Shown piece after piece: positions 1 through 12,060 of a stretch of 64,000 nucleotides of DNA. The notes under the pieces are model-generated. The model saw only the letters and a list, made by a program, of their open reading frames with translations. It was not told the DNA's origin and ran no database searches. Where the stretch lies: the NCBI RefSeq assembly GCF_036417845.1, contig NC_089978.1, positions 134,534,288 through 134,598,287 on the forward strand. The letters are read 5' to 3'. The position numbers and the translations under genes were made by a program. Numbering within the stretch: position 1 is the stretch's first letter; every line of letters starts with the position of its first letter. This DNA is from Apteryx mantelli (taxonomy: Eukaryota > Chordata > Aves > Apterygiformes > Apterygidae).

Positions 1-1099
1 ATTCTGACGATCAGACTACACTTTCGCAGAAGTCATATTTCAGGCTTCACTTCAAGTTAAAACTTGGCCACCAGAACATGGTTTAAAACTGTTAAGGGTC
101 ACAAAACTACTGTATTCAAGGTCAATCAGTCACACATTGCACTGAATGCAGCACAAAAACGTGAACATACAGATAAGTAATTTAGCAGCCTAATCATGCT
201 CTAAAGGCTCTTCCTAAAGAGCCTTTTTAAAGGTTTTTTTTAATAAAGGTTCTACAAAAAGATCCTCTGGAAACTCCAGAAGTTTCCTACATAATTCTTA
301 ACAACCTAAAAATTATGTTCTTCATGTATTTAGGAGTCTGAGCTTTAAATTTTCATATTTCTTGCAATATGCTTGGAAATAACATTCTCCCCCCATTTTA
401 GTTTATAAATGACTATTACCTGTATATTAAAAGGAAGAAATATTTGGAGAAGCCCTGGATTTTATCCATAAAAAGAAGCTGAGCCTAACAAATACTCAGA
501 CTGCTTATGGAATTTCTTCTATTTCTAAAATGTTCTGAAATAAATACTAAATATATTTTAGAGTTAAGAAAATGAACTCAAACACCAGATGGATAACCAT
601 GAGCTAAAAGGGTATGTCTAAAAAGAAAATAGTTTTTTTCATAAACTTTCTTTAAATCAGGCAAATGAAGTATATCAGGTCGCTCAGCAGTTGTATACAA
701 CTGCTATTAAATGGTAGTCATTTTGTCAACTGTGCAAATAGAAGGTATTAGCTTAATATTTTTAAGGGATTCTTGATATCTCCCATCATCTATCTTCGTG
801 CACCTCAAGCAAACATGTATTTTCCAGCTCACACTCCTGCTCTTCTCAGTCATGTCCACCTCCGCAGTGAACTCACATGACCACACTAACAAGTGATATG
901 ACGTTCACTGAGGAACTTAAATCTTCTTCCCTAAATTTATTTGGTAGCAAGATTTATCTATTTGTTCTTTTGCCAGAAAAGTCTTTGAAACAGCTCTCCT
1001 CCCCCACTCCTCTGTTACTTCCCTCCAAGCTCCTCAACAAAAGTTTTTTCCTTCTCTCACCTTTAATTTGGCCTAGAAAAAGTCAAGCTTTTCTAGTCT
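1..1099. other. AT-rich DNA, no gene seen
   Basis: Strongly AT-rich sequence with many short T and A runs. The reading frames here are short, overlap on both strands and lack splice-site framing or any protein family wording I recognise. It may be intronic if the CpG island at 11-12 kb drives a minus-strand gene across this segment. Confidence 0.5.
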
Positions 1100-2800
1100 T
1101 TTCTAGTTAAATATGCTTTCCATGCTTTTGATCACACTAGCAGCTCTTCTTTGCATCTGCTCAATCTACCCTTGAACATGAATAACCACAGACATACATA
1201 ATACTTCAGATAAGATCTCAAGGTCTCAGGTGACATTATTAAAAATTCTTCATTTTTACCTGAAACATCTTTTCTCAAACTCGCAGGATAACATTTGTCT
1301 TTGTTTAGAATTTCAGAACTTTGATAGCTCATTTTAAAATCTGGTCATTTTAAATCTGTACTTTCAATCCCTGAAATTTTTCAGCTTAAAGAAATTTTTG
1401 ACAGTGAACATCTACATTTTTTATTATTTTCACATCATTTCTATTCTGTGACCCTTCCAGTATGGTGTTCCAATGTTCCTAATTGTCAGTGACACCATGC
1501 AACTTCATCAGCAGCAAGTTTCCCTAGCATATTCTTCCTTATTGTACTCATTTATCCAGTTTCCCTCATCTCACAACTTAAGTGTATTAATTTCTTTCAG
1601 TTTTGCTTCTGTCTTTAAAGTAATAATTTTCATTTTCATCTTCTAGCTCTATTAGCCCCCTCCTGCTGTGTTTCATATCACCACCTCTATTGAAAATATA
1701 AGCACAGTATTTATTAATTTCTTATTTGGATTCTGTAACTTTACCTTAAACCCTCTCCATATTTGCTCCACACTTTCTCATTCTCTTTATTTTTATAACT
1801 TAATTATCTTTATTTGGTGTCAGACCCTTTACAAGCTTTAGCTGCAACTTTTGGCATGCTTATTTCTGACTTTCAAGACAGCTCACTCTGCTGACTAACC
1901 CTCTCTTCTATTTTCTGAGCAGTCTGCACACATAAAAACCTCTTGAGATAGTGTAATGTGTTTTACCTGGGAGTAAAGCCTTCCTACAAACTCCTACCAC
2001 CAAATGCCTGGAGAGATGAAGTTTCTTCTATTAAAGGTGGAAAAATTAAGCTTCCTTCCTTATTCAAGAAATTAACGAATTCCACTAGTAATGACTTCAA
2101 GAATTTATTTCATAATAGTCTCTCACTAGAAGTAAATAAACAAAATCCTAACACATATCCATTTTATATATATTCCTATCTAAACTGTGCAATCCAAAGT
2201 TATTTTTTATAAAAGCAGCTTTTATAATATCCTCAGTACCTGCTAAAATCAAATCTAAAATAGCACCGTTCTTTTACTTTTTCTCTGACTACTAGTAAGA
2301 AATTCTATGACCACACCCAGGATTTTATCTAGCCCACATCTACTGATAGCACCACTACAGCTATTCAGTGTGATGACACAAATTATTTCTTTATCACTGG
2401 GAATGAAATAGTCCTAAGTTAGTTGATTCGGTCATCCATAATTGCTTTCTATAAATCTTCCTTTCCACTTTTCAGGATGTAGTCTTTCCCCTAAGACAAA
2501 ATCAAAGGGGCATAACAACTTCAAACTGGCCCTTCCACTTGTCTTAAGCAGCTTTATTGTGGCTTAACTGGTAACAGTCACTTTGAATTCACCCAGAATA
2601 ATTTTTTCAGAGCAAATACCAAGCCCTAGATCTTTTTTGCACTATCAAAATTAATGCTACTTATGGCAAAAATCTGTGGTGGTTGTCATGGAAATGTTCT
2701 ACCAATCTTTTCTTTCCTAAAGATAGCATAGTATTTTCCATATTTTTGGATATTCCCTTCTATAGTTAAAAATCTCTGGTGACCTAATGAGCAGTTTACA
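1100..2800 (-). mobile_element. Decayed CR1-type LINE, antisense
   Basis: Read on the minus strand, this stretch resembles the 3' half of sauropsid CR1-type LINEs. The plus strand carries the antisense wording typical of such copies, for example AGCTCTTCTTTGCATCTGCT near 1142 and AAATCAAATCTAAAATAGCA near 2248. It is heavily mutated and has no intact reading frame. Assignment rests on remembered consensus wording, so limits are approximate and several fragments may be involved. Confidence 0.42.
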
Positions 2801-3722
2801 TGGTGTATTCTTGGGATTTTTATGCAGCACCACTCAAACCTCTTATGACACTCTCTCCCCCTCAATCTGGCAGTCCTGAAAAAAAATTATCTTTATCCAA
2901 CAGAAAAACAGCATCCATTCTTGACTGTCTACATTCACTAAAGAAATGATGACCCTCAAATTTTCAGCTGATCAAGACAGTTCCCCTATCCAAAAGTGTA
3001 GATGATTTAAACTCAGATTTCTAGGAAAAAGGGAAAAGTACTGCACATCTGAAGTGGTCAGTGTGCATTTCTTCTTGCTGACCAACTCAAAGAATTTCAG
3101 AAACAGTGTGAAATGCAGAATCACTTACTGTGATCACCTACATTGTCCAAGCAATCATCTAGATCAGGATAAAAATGAACTCTTTGCCTTCTTAAATCAG
3201 ATATCACTATCACTAAGCTTAAGGACTTTGCTGGAAGAAATGGCATGTGACTAATACTCTTGCTCATTCTACACATCAGAGGTATCCAGATGTAAAAATA
3301 CAGGCCTCACAAATCAAGATTTATAAAATAGCATATACAACCCAAAAAGATGACTGAAGATAAGATTACCAAACATATTGCTGATATCAAAGATGGTTAG
3401 AGACCAAATTTTCTTCTTTGGAATTAAGAGTGGAAATAAGAGAAAAAGTATATTTCAGAACTGTAAAGCTGTACAAGGAATTCTACCTTCTAATTCAAAT
3501 AAACTGGAAGAGAAAGACTTGAAAAGGAAGGCGGACAAGAATGTTGAAGAGAAACATTATAAGCTGATTAACAAAAGAAGTTATCTTGAAGATTGATATT
3601 CCAAGATCTACGTTTCTACAGTCTACGTTTCCTAAATGACAGTTGTTAGAAGGAAAGAATTCACTGGAGGCCCAGCTGTGAGCTCTATTTTACTGTCAAA
3701 CTGCTCTCTCTCTCTCCTTCAG
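2801..3722. other. AT-rich DNA, no secure gene
   Basis: AT-rich sequence between a LINE remnant and a candidate exon. A Lys/Glu-rich 72-codon frame lies at 3378-3596 on the plus strand. It ends in a stop with no donor before it and no nearby poly(A) signal, so I do not call it a gene. Confidence 0.4.
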
Positions 3723-3850
3723 ACTGCCTCCAAAGAGACAGTGAAGAGCCAGAACAGGCACTGTCAATCCTGAAAGAACAATCAGTATTGGAAATGACCC
3801 TATCAGAACTGAACTCCAAAAAGTGTGAAAAGAAGCTCGAATTATTCAAG
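3723..3850 (+). CDS. Candidate internal exon, coiled-coil-like, unidentified
   Basis: A 128-base open segment is framed by a very good acceptor (a CT-rich tract ending CCTTCAG) and a consensus donor (AAG then GTAAGA). Read with two leading bases it encodes 42 residues rich in Glu, Lys, Leu and Ser, including EQALSILKEQSVLEMTLSEL, a charged heptad-like pattern typical of coiled coils. It ends in phase 0. I see no companion exon close by and cannot name the protein; a coiled-coil gene on the plus strand, a fossil of one, or chance are all possible. Splice framing and protein-like composition argue against pure chance. Confidence 0.33.
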
Positions 3851-6800
3851 GTAAGAAATGCTTCAACCATGCTACAAAACTGTGTAACTGCTACAAAACC
3901 TTTACCTCCAAAGATCTTTACTTATAGCTTGGCTCTGCCTTAGGCCTTTAGACCCTTTGGAGAATTAAAGTTTCCTTATGATCATAGTTCTTAACATCAT
4001 GTCAAACACCTACAGCACAGCCCAGACAGATGTTCTACCAATTCACTGGCCTCTGGAAACAGGATGTGTCATCTTCTGATGCTCTTAGTGAGAAACTGAA
4101 AAACCTATCCCAATTTAAACAACTGTACTCTGAAAGCAGCACTGGGTCATTCATTACTCTCATCAAAGGCAATGGGTTCAGGATGCTAACAGAAGAATTT
4201 AGACCTTGTGGCAATAGACTCTCAGCTTTCTTGGAAGTGACAGACGACTAAGGGTCCTGATAGTAATACCAGGAAGAATATATGTTGTACACTGACAAAA
4301 ATATCATCTAGGGATTAATGCTGTTTCCCTGGAAAATCTCCAAAGGTAATTGCTATCATCCCAGAGAGACCAAAAAACATCCACCAAGTCTCTACACTTT
4401 TTATAATATAACCTGAGTAAAAAAGAAAATGCATAAAATCAGCAGACTGATGAATCTCTTCATTGTCACCTCCTGTTGATTGAAAAACTGACTCAACAAG
4501 ATAAACATTTTGGTGACACTGAATCTGCTTCTTTTGCAAAAGTATTTGACAAAGCATAATGGATCCCTGAGGTCAATGGGAGTTCAATAGGAATTCAGCG
4601 GGAGTGCTCATCAGTAGAAACACCCATATCACTTGAGGGACAGGGGTATTATTTGCTATTTTCCGAAGTCTTCAGACTATTGCACAGTTTGCGATGTCTA
4701 GAGGAAAGGATGCTTACCCGTCTAAGTTAGCAAAAGCTACTGCTCAAGCAGCATACGGCCAATTTCTATCACTTCAGCTTAACCTTCTCTACCTGTAAAA
4801 TGAAATTGGGAAACATGTCTCACAGGCGCTGTAAAATTCTAACAATAGCAGTATTCATAAATACCTGCAAAAGTAAGTTTTCCTGATGTTATTCCAAAAC
4901 CTAGCACTAAAAAGGAAAAAGAATAATGATGTGAATTTCATTTTCTGTGGCTTTGGGAAGCTGCAGGGGCAGACACCAGTGCTATTCACTAGAAGGAATG
5001 ACAGACTTCAGTTTATGTAGAATAACAACAATAATAATAACACTCTCCTTATGGCAAATATAATGTCACAGCAGAATGATGGAGAAGAAACAGAAGCACC
5101 TTCTGTTATCCAAGAAGCCAGAAGATTAAAGGAACTTCAAATTTAACATAACCTTATTAGCTAAACATGGATAGAATATATAACCTTGAAACGAAGTTGA
5201 GCCTCTTAGCAATCTTTCTTCATAAAATGGAAGTAGCAAGGAGATTTCTTCATGGAATTGCTGCTCATCTGCCTATCTTTCAAGTCTACTTTTCTCTAGA
5301 AGCACCTTTTTTTTTTTTTCCATGCCCAGTAGTATGTATTAATTCACAATTGTTTCTGTTCTGGCAGATTTATGAACCTTTGAAATAGCAAGGCAAGTTA
5401 ATCTTACAAATTCAGAGTGCTCTACCTCTTTGGGCATTTGGCAAGTTGGACTGCAGCTTTCCCAAACTGAGGACAATTTAAAACTGGAGGTAACTAATAC
5501 AAGGCCTGAAAAGACATGCAATTTTTGCACAATACAGGACATGAAAATACAGATGAATTAGAAAGCTCAGTGTTAACTGTTTTTCTAATATAACAGACAT
5601 GCTCAGACACAAACAAAAAAAAGGAGAAATGAAAACCAAGTGCATTATCTGAACAAAGCTAAGGAAACCTGCCGTCAGTTCTAGCCAATTCAGCTCTGTA
5701 GGGATGTCTCCTTTCAACAATGTGATCTCCTCTTCTTCCACAGAAAGAGGGGGGAGAAGAGTATTACATTGCAGAAAACTTGGTATTAAAAAAAAAAAAA
5801 AAAGTATTTTCACAAAACTGTTATTTGACTAATCCTGAGGAATCATTCAGTACACTCCCAGGTAATATTCAGAATGGTTTTCTCTGCTCACAAAGAATAG
5901 TTTCTTATGAGACACGCCTAAAGTCAGGCCAAAACCAGCTTGCCAGATCCCTGAACTGCCTTTAAGACACTAAGAAATATACAAAAACAAACAAACAAAA
6001 AAAATCAAGGAAGCATATTCATGCATGCAGCAAAAAACAAATAACAGAAATGGAGTTACTTGACATCTGGTATTGCCTCAAAATTGATTTAGCATGCCCG
6101 TCTGTACTACTATTTAAGTGCCCTAACAGCCAAATAACCCGTCACCTAAGTCAATCTATAAAAGTTTAAGGATTACACTTTTTTTGAGGAAACTCCCCCC
6201 CACACTGCTTAGGCAATTAAGTAGTAATGAATTTACAAGGGTTTATTGGAAAACAGTTCTATAAAAGAAAAAGGAATCAATAAAAGATTAAGCACAGTAT
6301 ATCTAGTATCTCACTATATATTTATCATCACCAAGTTATCTCTGAGATGTTTTGAGTTCCATTTTTTTAATGGTCCTTTTTCACTTAACAAGGCAGCAGA
6401 TACAGCTTTCAAAGCTCCAGAAAGTTTTTTAAATTGAGCAAGAGGGCAAAAAAACACCAAGTCTCAAAGACAACTTGTTAACTGAGCCTGTCTGATTTGA
6501 GTCACAAACACAAAATTCCTTTACCATGTTCACAGTCATAGCAGTCTGTTCAAATGCAGAAAAAAAATGATTTCTATAACCCCATGCTCCATAATCACCA
6601 TGAAAGCAAAAAGATCTCACAAGTCATAAAACAAAACAGCTAGTGATGGGCAATTAAATTTTTCAACCACATACTATTATACTAACACACACAAAAAAAT
6701 TAACCTTCATATTAGCACACTCATTTGCATGAAATAACAGAAGTGATTATTCCTGTGTGCCAAACTAAAATGTAATTTATTTTTATTTTAAAACAGAGAT

Positions 6801-9800
6801 TTATTTTGATTTTGGTTAAAATTGCAGCACATCCTCCGCGGACTTACAGAACTAGTTGACCCACAATATATTTTCTGTAAGGTCTTATTTAAGAAGTGGG
6901 CCATTTGAAAAATGGTCATCTGCATCACTGGATAGTCATCCCCTGTCACAAAAGAGTCATTCTAACATTTCTAATATCCTAACATGACCTAAAACATTCT
7001 TTGCAAGAGAGTAACAGAGAATCTTCAGGCATTTCATATAATGAAAATAAGAAACCCTGCACTTTTTAACACAAATTAGGTTTAAAAATAAACTAACTTA
7101 TTAAGTTCAGTAATTTTGTAGTTTCAAGCAACTTTTATTCTGGATTGTAAATGCCAGTGAATACTGAAACCAAATGCATCTCTCACCTTCCTTGATGACA
7201 AATTTGCACTCAACCAACTTACTGGTTGCAGCAACTGAGCATTAAGAAAGATACAGAATGTGCCAAAAACTCTTCTAGGTAATTGAGGAACAATAATAAA
7301 AGTATAAAACAACAGTAAGTCAAAATTCTACTGAATGCATACTACATTTGGACATCAACAACTGAGAGTTGCCTAGTATTGATGTATCAGCTGCACCAAG
7401 TATCAAACCAAAACTGTAAGAAGAGTTTTAAAGCTCCATGACGCTCACTTTACTTTCCTTGTCCCATTTAAACCTAGCATAACTCCTATTCCAATAGCCC
7501 TCAAATCCAACAAACAGCACATTCACAAAGGCACTCCTTTGCCCTTGCGCTGTTTTCACAATAGAGAGGAAAGGTAAACCAAGCATAGTCAGGCAGCTAA
7601 ACAGGTGATCATGTGGAAGTTACAAAAGGATTCTTGCATCTTTTAAGAGGCAGTTTCATCCTGTCTCAGACCAACAGAAATTACAACAATTTAATCATCA
7701 TCACAGAGTTATCATCAGATAGCTTAGGTGGTTTGTCTGCCAAAATGACTCCTTTGTATATCAACAGGCACATTTCCTTTCAAGGGTAACCTTAGCACTG
7801 GATTTTCTAGGCTTACAATGCCTTGTTTGGAGATTGGGATGTTTAATTACAGGATGTTTAATTCTAAAATCAGCAAATCACTCATTTATAATCTCAACTT
7901 TATGCCCATGCTGTAAAAAGAAAAAAAAAGAAAAAAAGATAATTTTGTGTGTGTCAAACTCTGGTTAGATTCTCAGACAACATATGAATATGCCTGCTGA
8001 ACCTGACAAGCAGTCTGAACTACCAAACAAAAATAGGAAAAGAGAAAATAATTACTGCAGAATGACATGATCATAAGGAAACTTTCAGCAGTTAGTGACT
8101 AGCTAAATCTTAACTCTTAGAGCATACTCTTAAAACTCAGTGTATATTTCTCTATATATACACCCAAAAATGCAATCCTATTTCTTTCATTTCTAATGCT
8201 TTTAGCTTTTGCCACTTCATGACACTGAGCATTGATTATGTTTTTAAAAAGCATTCACTTTAAATTCACAATAAATTTCATTTATTCCTGTATTACAAGA
8301 ATGAACAAACAGAAGTGAACATGTTATGTCCAATCCACTATTACTTCCTGTCACTTTTTCATAAACCTTCCTACTACTAGCATGCTTTTTTAATCAAGGT
8401 TGGTAAAAGGAAACTTAGTGTTCATCACCTGCCTTAGACTACCTCCACTTTTGTTGCATTTTTCTCACAATGAATTATTACACCTACACAACGTTTAATA
8501 CAGTTCAGGACATAAATGAGGTAGCATAATATACAGTATGATTTCCAGTCCTCCTGTTCTGAAGATTTTGATTGCAGCTGTTTATTTAGCAGAGGTTTTC
8601 ACTCCATGTTCTGTTTAAACTTACCTTTGCTGTTTTTCCAGAGTTTCTCCACCCTCTTGAAGACAAGTTAAAACACTGATGTTTCTATAGGCCTAGGATC
8701 CTACTGCTAGCATTTTGTATCCTGAAAACTCCACATTCATTCTTGCAAATACAATACTTTCTTGACAGACTTAAAAAGCTGTAATAGACTGAGAGTTTAA
8801 TTTTTTCTTCAGAGTAGAAAAAACTGAAGACTTGCCATGATATCACTGCCACTTATCTCTGAAATTTACATCAGGATTATTTATTTATTTATTTATTTGC
8901 TGTTGTTGTTGTTACACAAGGACTTCTGTTATTCTTTAATCCCCTAGTATGAGGCTAGATGCTTTCATTATCAGTTCAGCTTCCAAACTTGCTCTCTGAA
9001 AACAAAAGTGGTCTGGTCCTTCTAACTTGTAGCTTATTACCTCATTCCAAAACCTCCTGTTTAGACATTTCAACCTCTCACAACATTCCATCAGTTGAGT
9101 AATTCCTTTAATGTCTTTTATTTTTCTTAACTGTTATCTTCACTTGCTCATAGCCTATTAGACTCCCAACACCCCTACTCTCTTTTACTTTCTGAAGTAT
9201 TTAAACAAAACCCTTAAATCTATCTGTTTGCTGCCACTCTTATTTCCTCATGTTTCTAACCTGAGTTAGAACTCCTCCCCCTAGTTCACATCACCTATTT
9301 TTTATTTTAACTCCTATATTTTATGCTTTTTCACATAGACTCTATCTTCATTTTTCTGGAGGGCACATTTTGGCTCCATTAACCTCACATACCTTGCCAC
9401 AAAGTTGTATTTTCCAACCCAGCAATGTTGCCTTTAGAGATTCATATCCTTAAGAACAAAGAGGAAAGTGTATTAAGCTCCCCTTTGCCCCTCCAAGACT
9501 TGTAAAATACTACAGAAAAATTACAGTCTCATGAAGAAAGAGACAAACAAAGCAAAAGATATCAAAACAGAAAAGTCTGCCAGATATAGGTCAGTCTAAA
9601 ATAAAACACACAATTCTGTTCACTTAGGCTGATTCAACAAGAAGGAAGGAGGGGGAAAAAAAAAAAAAAAAAAGCACTGCACTGAAACACTGAAGTTGTA
9701 ATGCAACTATTAAACAATCTGGTTAAATACACATTTATGCTTAAAAGTTTCGATAAAGAACCTTTCATGAACTGCTACAATATCAGAAATCTGTGGTATT

Positions 9801-9814
9801 TTTTGTTTTAACAG
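3851..9814. other. AT-rich intronic or intergenic DNA
   Basis: About 6 kb of AT-rich sequence with poly(A) and poly(T) runs and short simple repeats (A-run 5788-5804; A-run 9657-9674). Frames of 60-110 codons occur on both strands but are low-complexity or antisense to each other and lack splice framing. A 73-codon plus-strand frame at 4030-4251 is the most protein-like, but it has no family match I know and no clear acceptor. I see no RNA gene here. Confidence 0.5.
8878..8913. repeat. (ATTT)n followed by (GTT)n microsatellite
   Basis: About five copies of ATTT run directly into four to five copies of GTT. This is a compound simple repeat of the kind often left by retroposon tails; no tail-bearing element is recognisable beside it. 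Confidence 0.8.
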
Positions 9815-10047
9815 TGTCTTTGGGCAGTGCTGCTGAAATGGACCATTGCCTTCTTCCACCTTTCAAACCAGAATGAACTGGGACTTCTTCAGTAACTAGC
9901 ACTGAACTAAATATATGGGACCACATAAGCAAATCAGGTCTGAATACATCCACACAGAGTGTAACATCAGAAAAAGCTGATGGGTGGTACACTGATGGCA
10001 AAAAGGAAACATCCTTGTACAGTGTTGGAATTGGAGACAGGATGTAA
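9815..10047 (+). pseudogene. Protein-like frame broken by one TGA
   Basis: After an acceptor-like TTTTGTTTTAACAG, one plus-strand frame runs 76 codons to TAA at 10045-10047, interrupted only by TGA at 9874-9876. The part after the TGA is Ser/Thr/Lys/Asp-rich and reads like a soluble polypeptide (it contains NTSTQSVTSEKADGWYTDGK). No family is recognised. Options are a decayed terminal exon, a sequence error at one base, or a chance open frame. AATAA overlaps its end but no full poly(A) hexamer follows at once. Confidence 0.2.
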
Positions 10048-11140
10048 TAAAGTCGCTGCTTAATAATACAAAAGCCTCAAAGAGGAAAAAAGAAAATCAT
10101 ACTCCCCAAGCCCCAATAACCACTATGTTCTCTTGAAGTGAAGCATCACTGCATCTGTTTGAAAAATTATGAGACGAGATGTCATTTTGAGAAGGACCTC
10201 TACCTTACATGTCATCTCATGCCTCAAGCTACTCTTCATTTTCCCAGTGCCTATGGGTATATCTAAAGTGCAATTAACAGTCACAACTGCAGTTCAGATA
10301 GATACAAACTTGCTTTGAACTCACTAGTTCATATGACAATGCATGTGGTAATGTAGCAGGGAGGGCAACATAATAAATCCATAATAAACATATGTACAGA
10401 TACACCTAAGATTAGTTTGATTCAAACTATTCCTCACCATAATGTTCAGGCATATACAAAATAGCTTTAAAATAGCTAGCTTCTAGGGATGAAGTTGCAA
10501 TCCCACCTCTAGATAGCCCATACACATATATAGATTTCATAAGTCTTTCATTGACGTTAAGCAGAGCAGAAGACATGCCAGGGAACAAAAAATTTCAGAG
10601 AAACAGTAGTTTGAATAAAAAAGGGTAATGAGACTATGAAACACAATCAGTCAGCATCATTTGGGAATTCAGTAGAAAGAGCAGCCCAATATTTTCACAG
10701 TTCATGACATAGTTTTTAAGCTTTGGAGTTTCAGCTTTCATTAAACGCCCTCAAGAGGCAAAGTTTAAAATCAACAATGCCTGTATTCTCACATGAGGAA
10801 TACAAATTTGAAATATTATGAATGGGTTGGATTTCTGCTGGTTATAAGATCTCCAGAGACACGGCAATGGGAATCAGTCATCACGTTTATAGATAAAGCC
10901 CAAAACTTTCACCAGATAGACAAAGAAAAATAATATTGTAATAGATCTTTATTTATTTATAATTTAAGATGTGAGATTACGTTTGCAAGAAGCAATAGCT
11001 CTTATTAAACCGATTGAGATCACTAGGGAAAATAAAATGGACAAGTGGAAAGTTTCCTTTCTTCCCTCCACACTGCCTCTCCTTGCGACCCCTGGCCCGC
11101 AAAAGAAAAACTTCATAGCCCTTGCATTATTTATCAAGAC
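10048..11140. other. AT-rich flank of the CpG island
   Basis: AT-rich non-coding sequence grading into the GC-rich island. On a minus-strand model this would be the beginning of intron 1 of the gene driven by the island. No exon is recognised. Confidence 0.45.
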
Positions 11141-11149
11141 TGGGGAAGC

Positions 11150-12060
11150 CCATCCGCACTGCACGGAGCTGCGTGACTTTCCACACCCCTCTGGAGTATC
11201 TCGAAAGCCGCGGAGCAAGGCTCCCACGCCGCTCCGCGCGCCGCCGGGGCAAGTCCGCAGCCCCACAAGCCCCGCCACAGCTTCCGGGGCAGGAACAGCC
11301 CCCCGCCGGTCGCGGCCCGCCCGGGGCCTACCCGACGAGCGGCCGGGGGCGGGCGGGCGCGGGGCAGCCCCTTCCCGCCGCTCCCACCGCCGCCTGTTGC
11401 AGGCGCGCGCCGGGAGCCCCCGCCGCGGCCGGCCCCGCCCCCGCCCAAGCGGGCCCCATCCTTCCTCCGCGCGCCCGGCCGGGCCCCGCTCGCCGCCCGG
11501 CTGCCGCTATCCGTTACCCGCCCGGGCCCGGGGCCGTCCCTCCCGCCCCGGCGCAGCGGAGGGCAGCCCTTCCCCTCGTACCTCCTGCCGGCGGCGCGGC
11601 CCGGCGCGGCCTCGCGCTGTCTCCTCTCAGGCCCAAGGCGCGCGAGCGCCGGCCGCTCGCTCGCTCGCTCGCTCGCTCCCTCCCTACCTGCCTGCCTGCC
11701 TGCCCGAGCTGGCTCTGGAGATCGGTGCGCATGCGCCCAGCGAGGTGCGTCGCTTCCGGCCTTGCCGCAGAGCCTTCTGGGACGGAGAGACCTTCCGGCG
11801 CACCGGGAGGCGGCCCCTCGCACGGCAGTGGCGCCCCCCTCAGGCCAAGCACGGCGACCGAGGCCGGCGGGCCGCGCCCCTCGGAAGACTATGGCTCCCG
11901 GCATGCAGCGCGCGCTCCCGCCTCTGGCGCAGCCGCAGACAGGGCACGCCGTTCCCGTCGGGATGCCCGCAGCGCGCTAGCGGGGCATGCCGGGAGCTGT
12001 AGGGCGGCGGTGGCGGCGCTGACAGAGACCGCGGGGTGGGGGAGAAGTTGCCACCTCTGA
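11150..12060. promoter_or_regulatory. CpG-island housekeeping promoter
   Basis: Base composition changes abruptly to very GC- and CpG-rich. The island holds a perfect NRF1 site (TGCGCATGCGC, 11726-11736), ETS-type CTTCCGG cores at 11753 and near 11793, and two ZNF143-like sites in opposite orientation (11888-11906 and 11985-12003). These are hallmarks of a TATA-less, often bidirectional promoter. Several minus-strand donors are possible (complements of TACCTCCTG near 11580 and TACCTGCC near 11685), so a 5' exon of a leftward gene is likely. FBXO40, a muscle gene, starts 3 kb to the right and need not use this island. Long frames through the island on both strands are composition artefacts. 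Confidence 0.75.
11655..11704. repeat. (GCTC)n and (CCTG)n tetranucleotide repeat
   Basis: Tandem GCTC copies pass through CCCTCCCT into tandem CCTG copies, inside the CpG island just left of the NRF1 site. Length variation here would lie in the promoter or 5' untranslated region of the presumed leftward gene. Confidence 0.8.

Noticed and set aside
3378-3596. 72-codon Lys/Glu-rich frame near the coiled-coil exon
   Set aside because: It ends in a stop with no donor, so it cannot be an exon joined to 3723-3850, and no poly(A) signal follows.
9874-9876. TGA as a selenocysteine codon
   Set aside because: No selenoprotein family likeness and no SECIS-like hairpin seen after the frame; an ordinary stop or error is simpler.
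10971-12060. Long frames of 256-343 codons through the CpG island on both strands
   Set aside because: They are Pro/Arg/Ala/Gly-rich, mutually antisense and explained by the scarcity of stop codons in GC-rich DNA. No domain is present.
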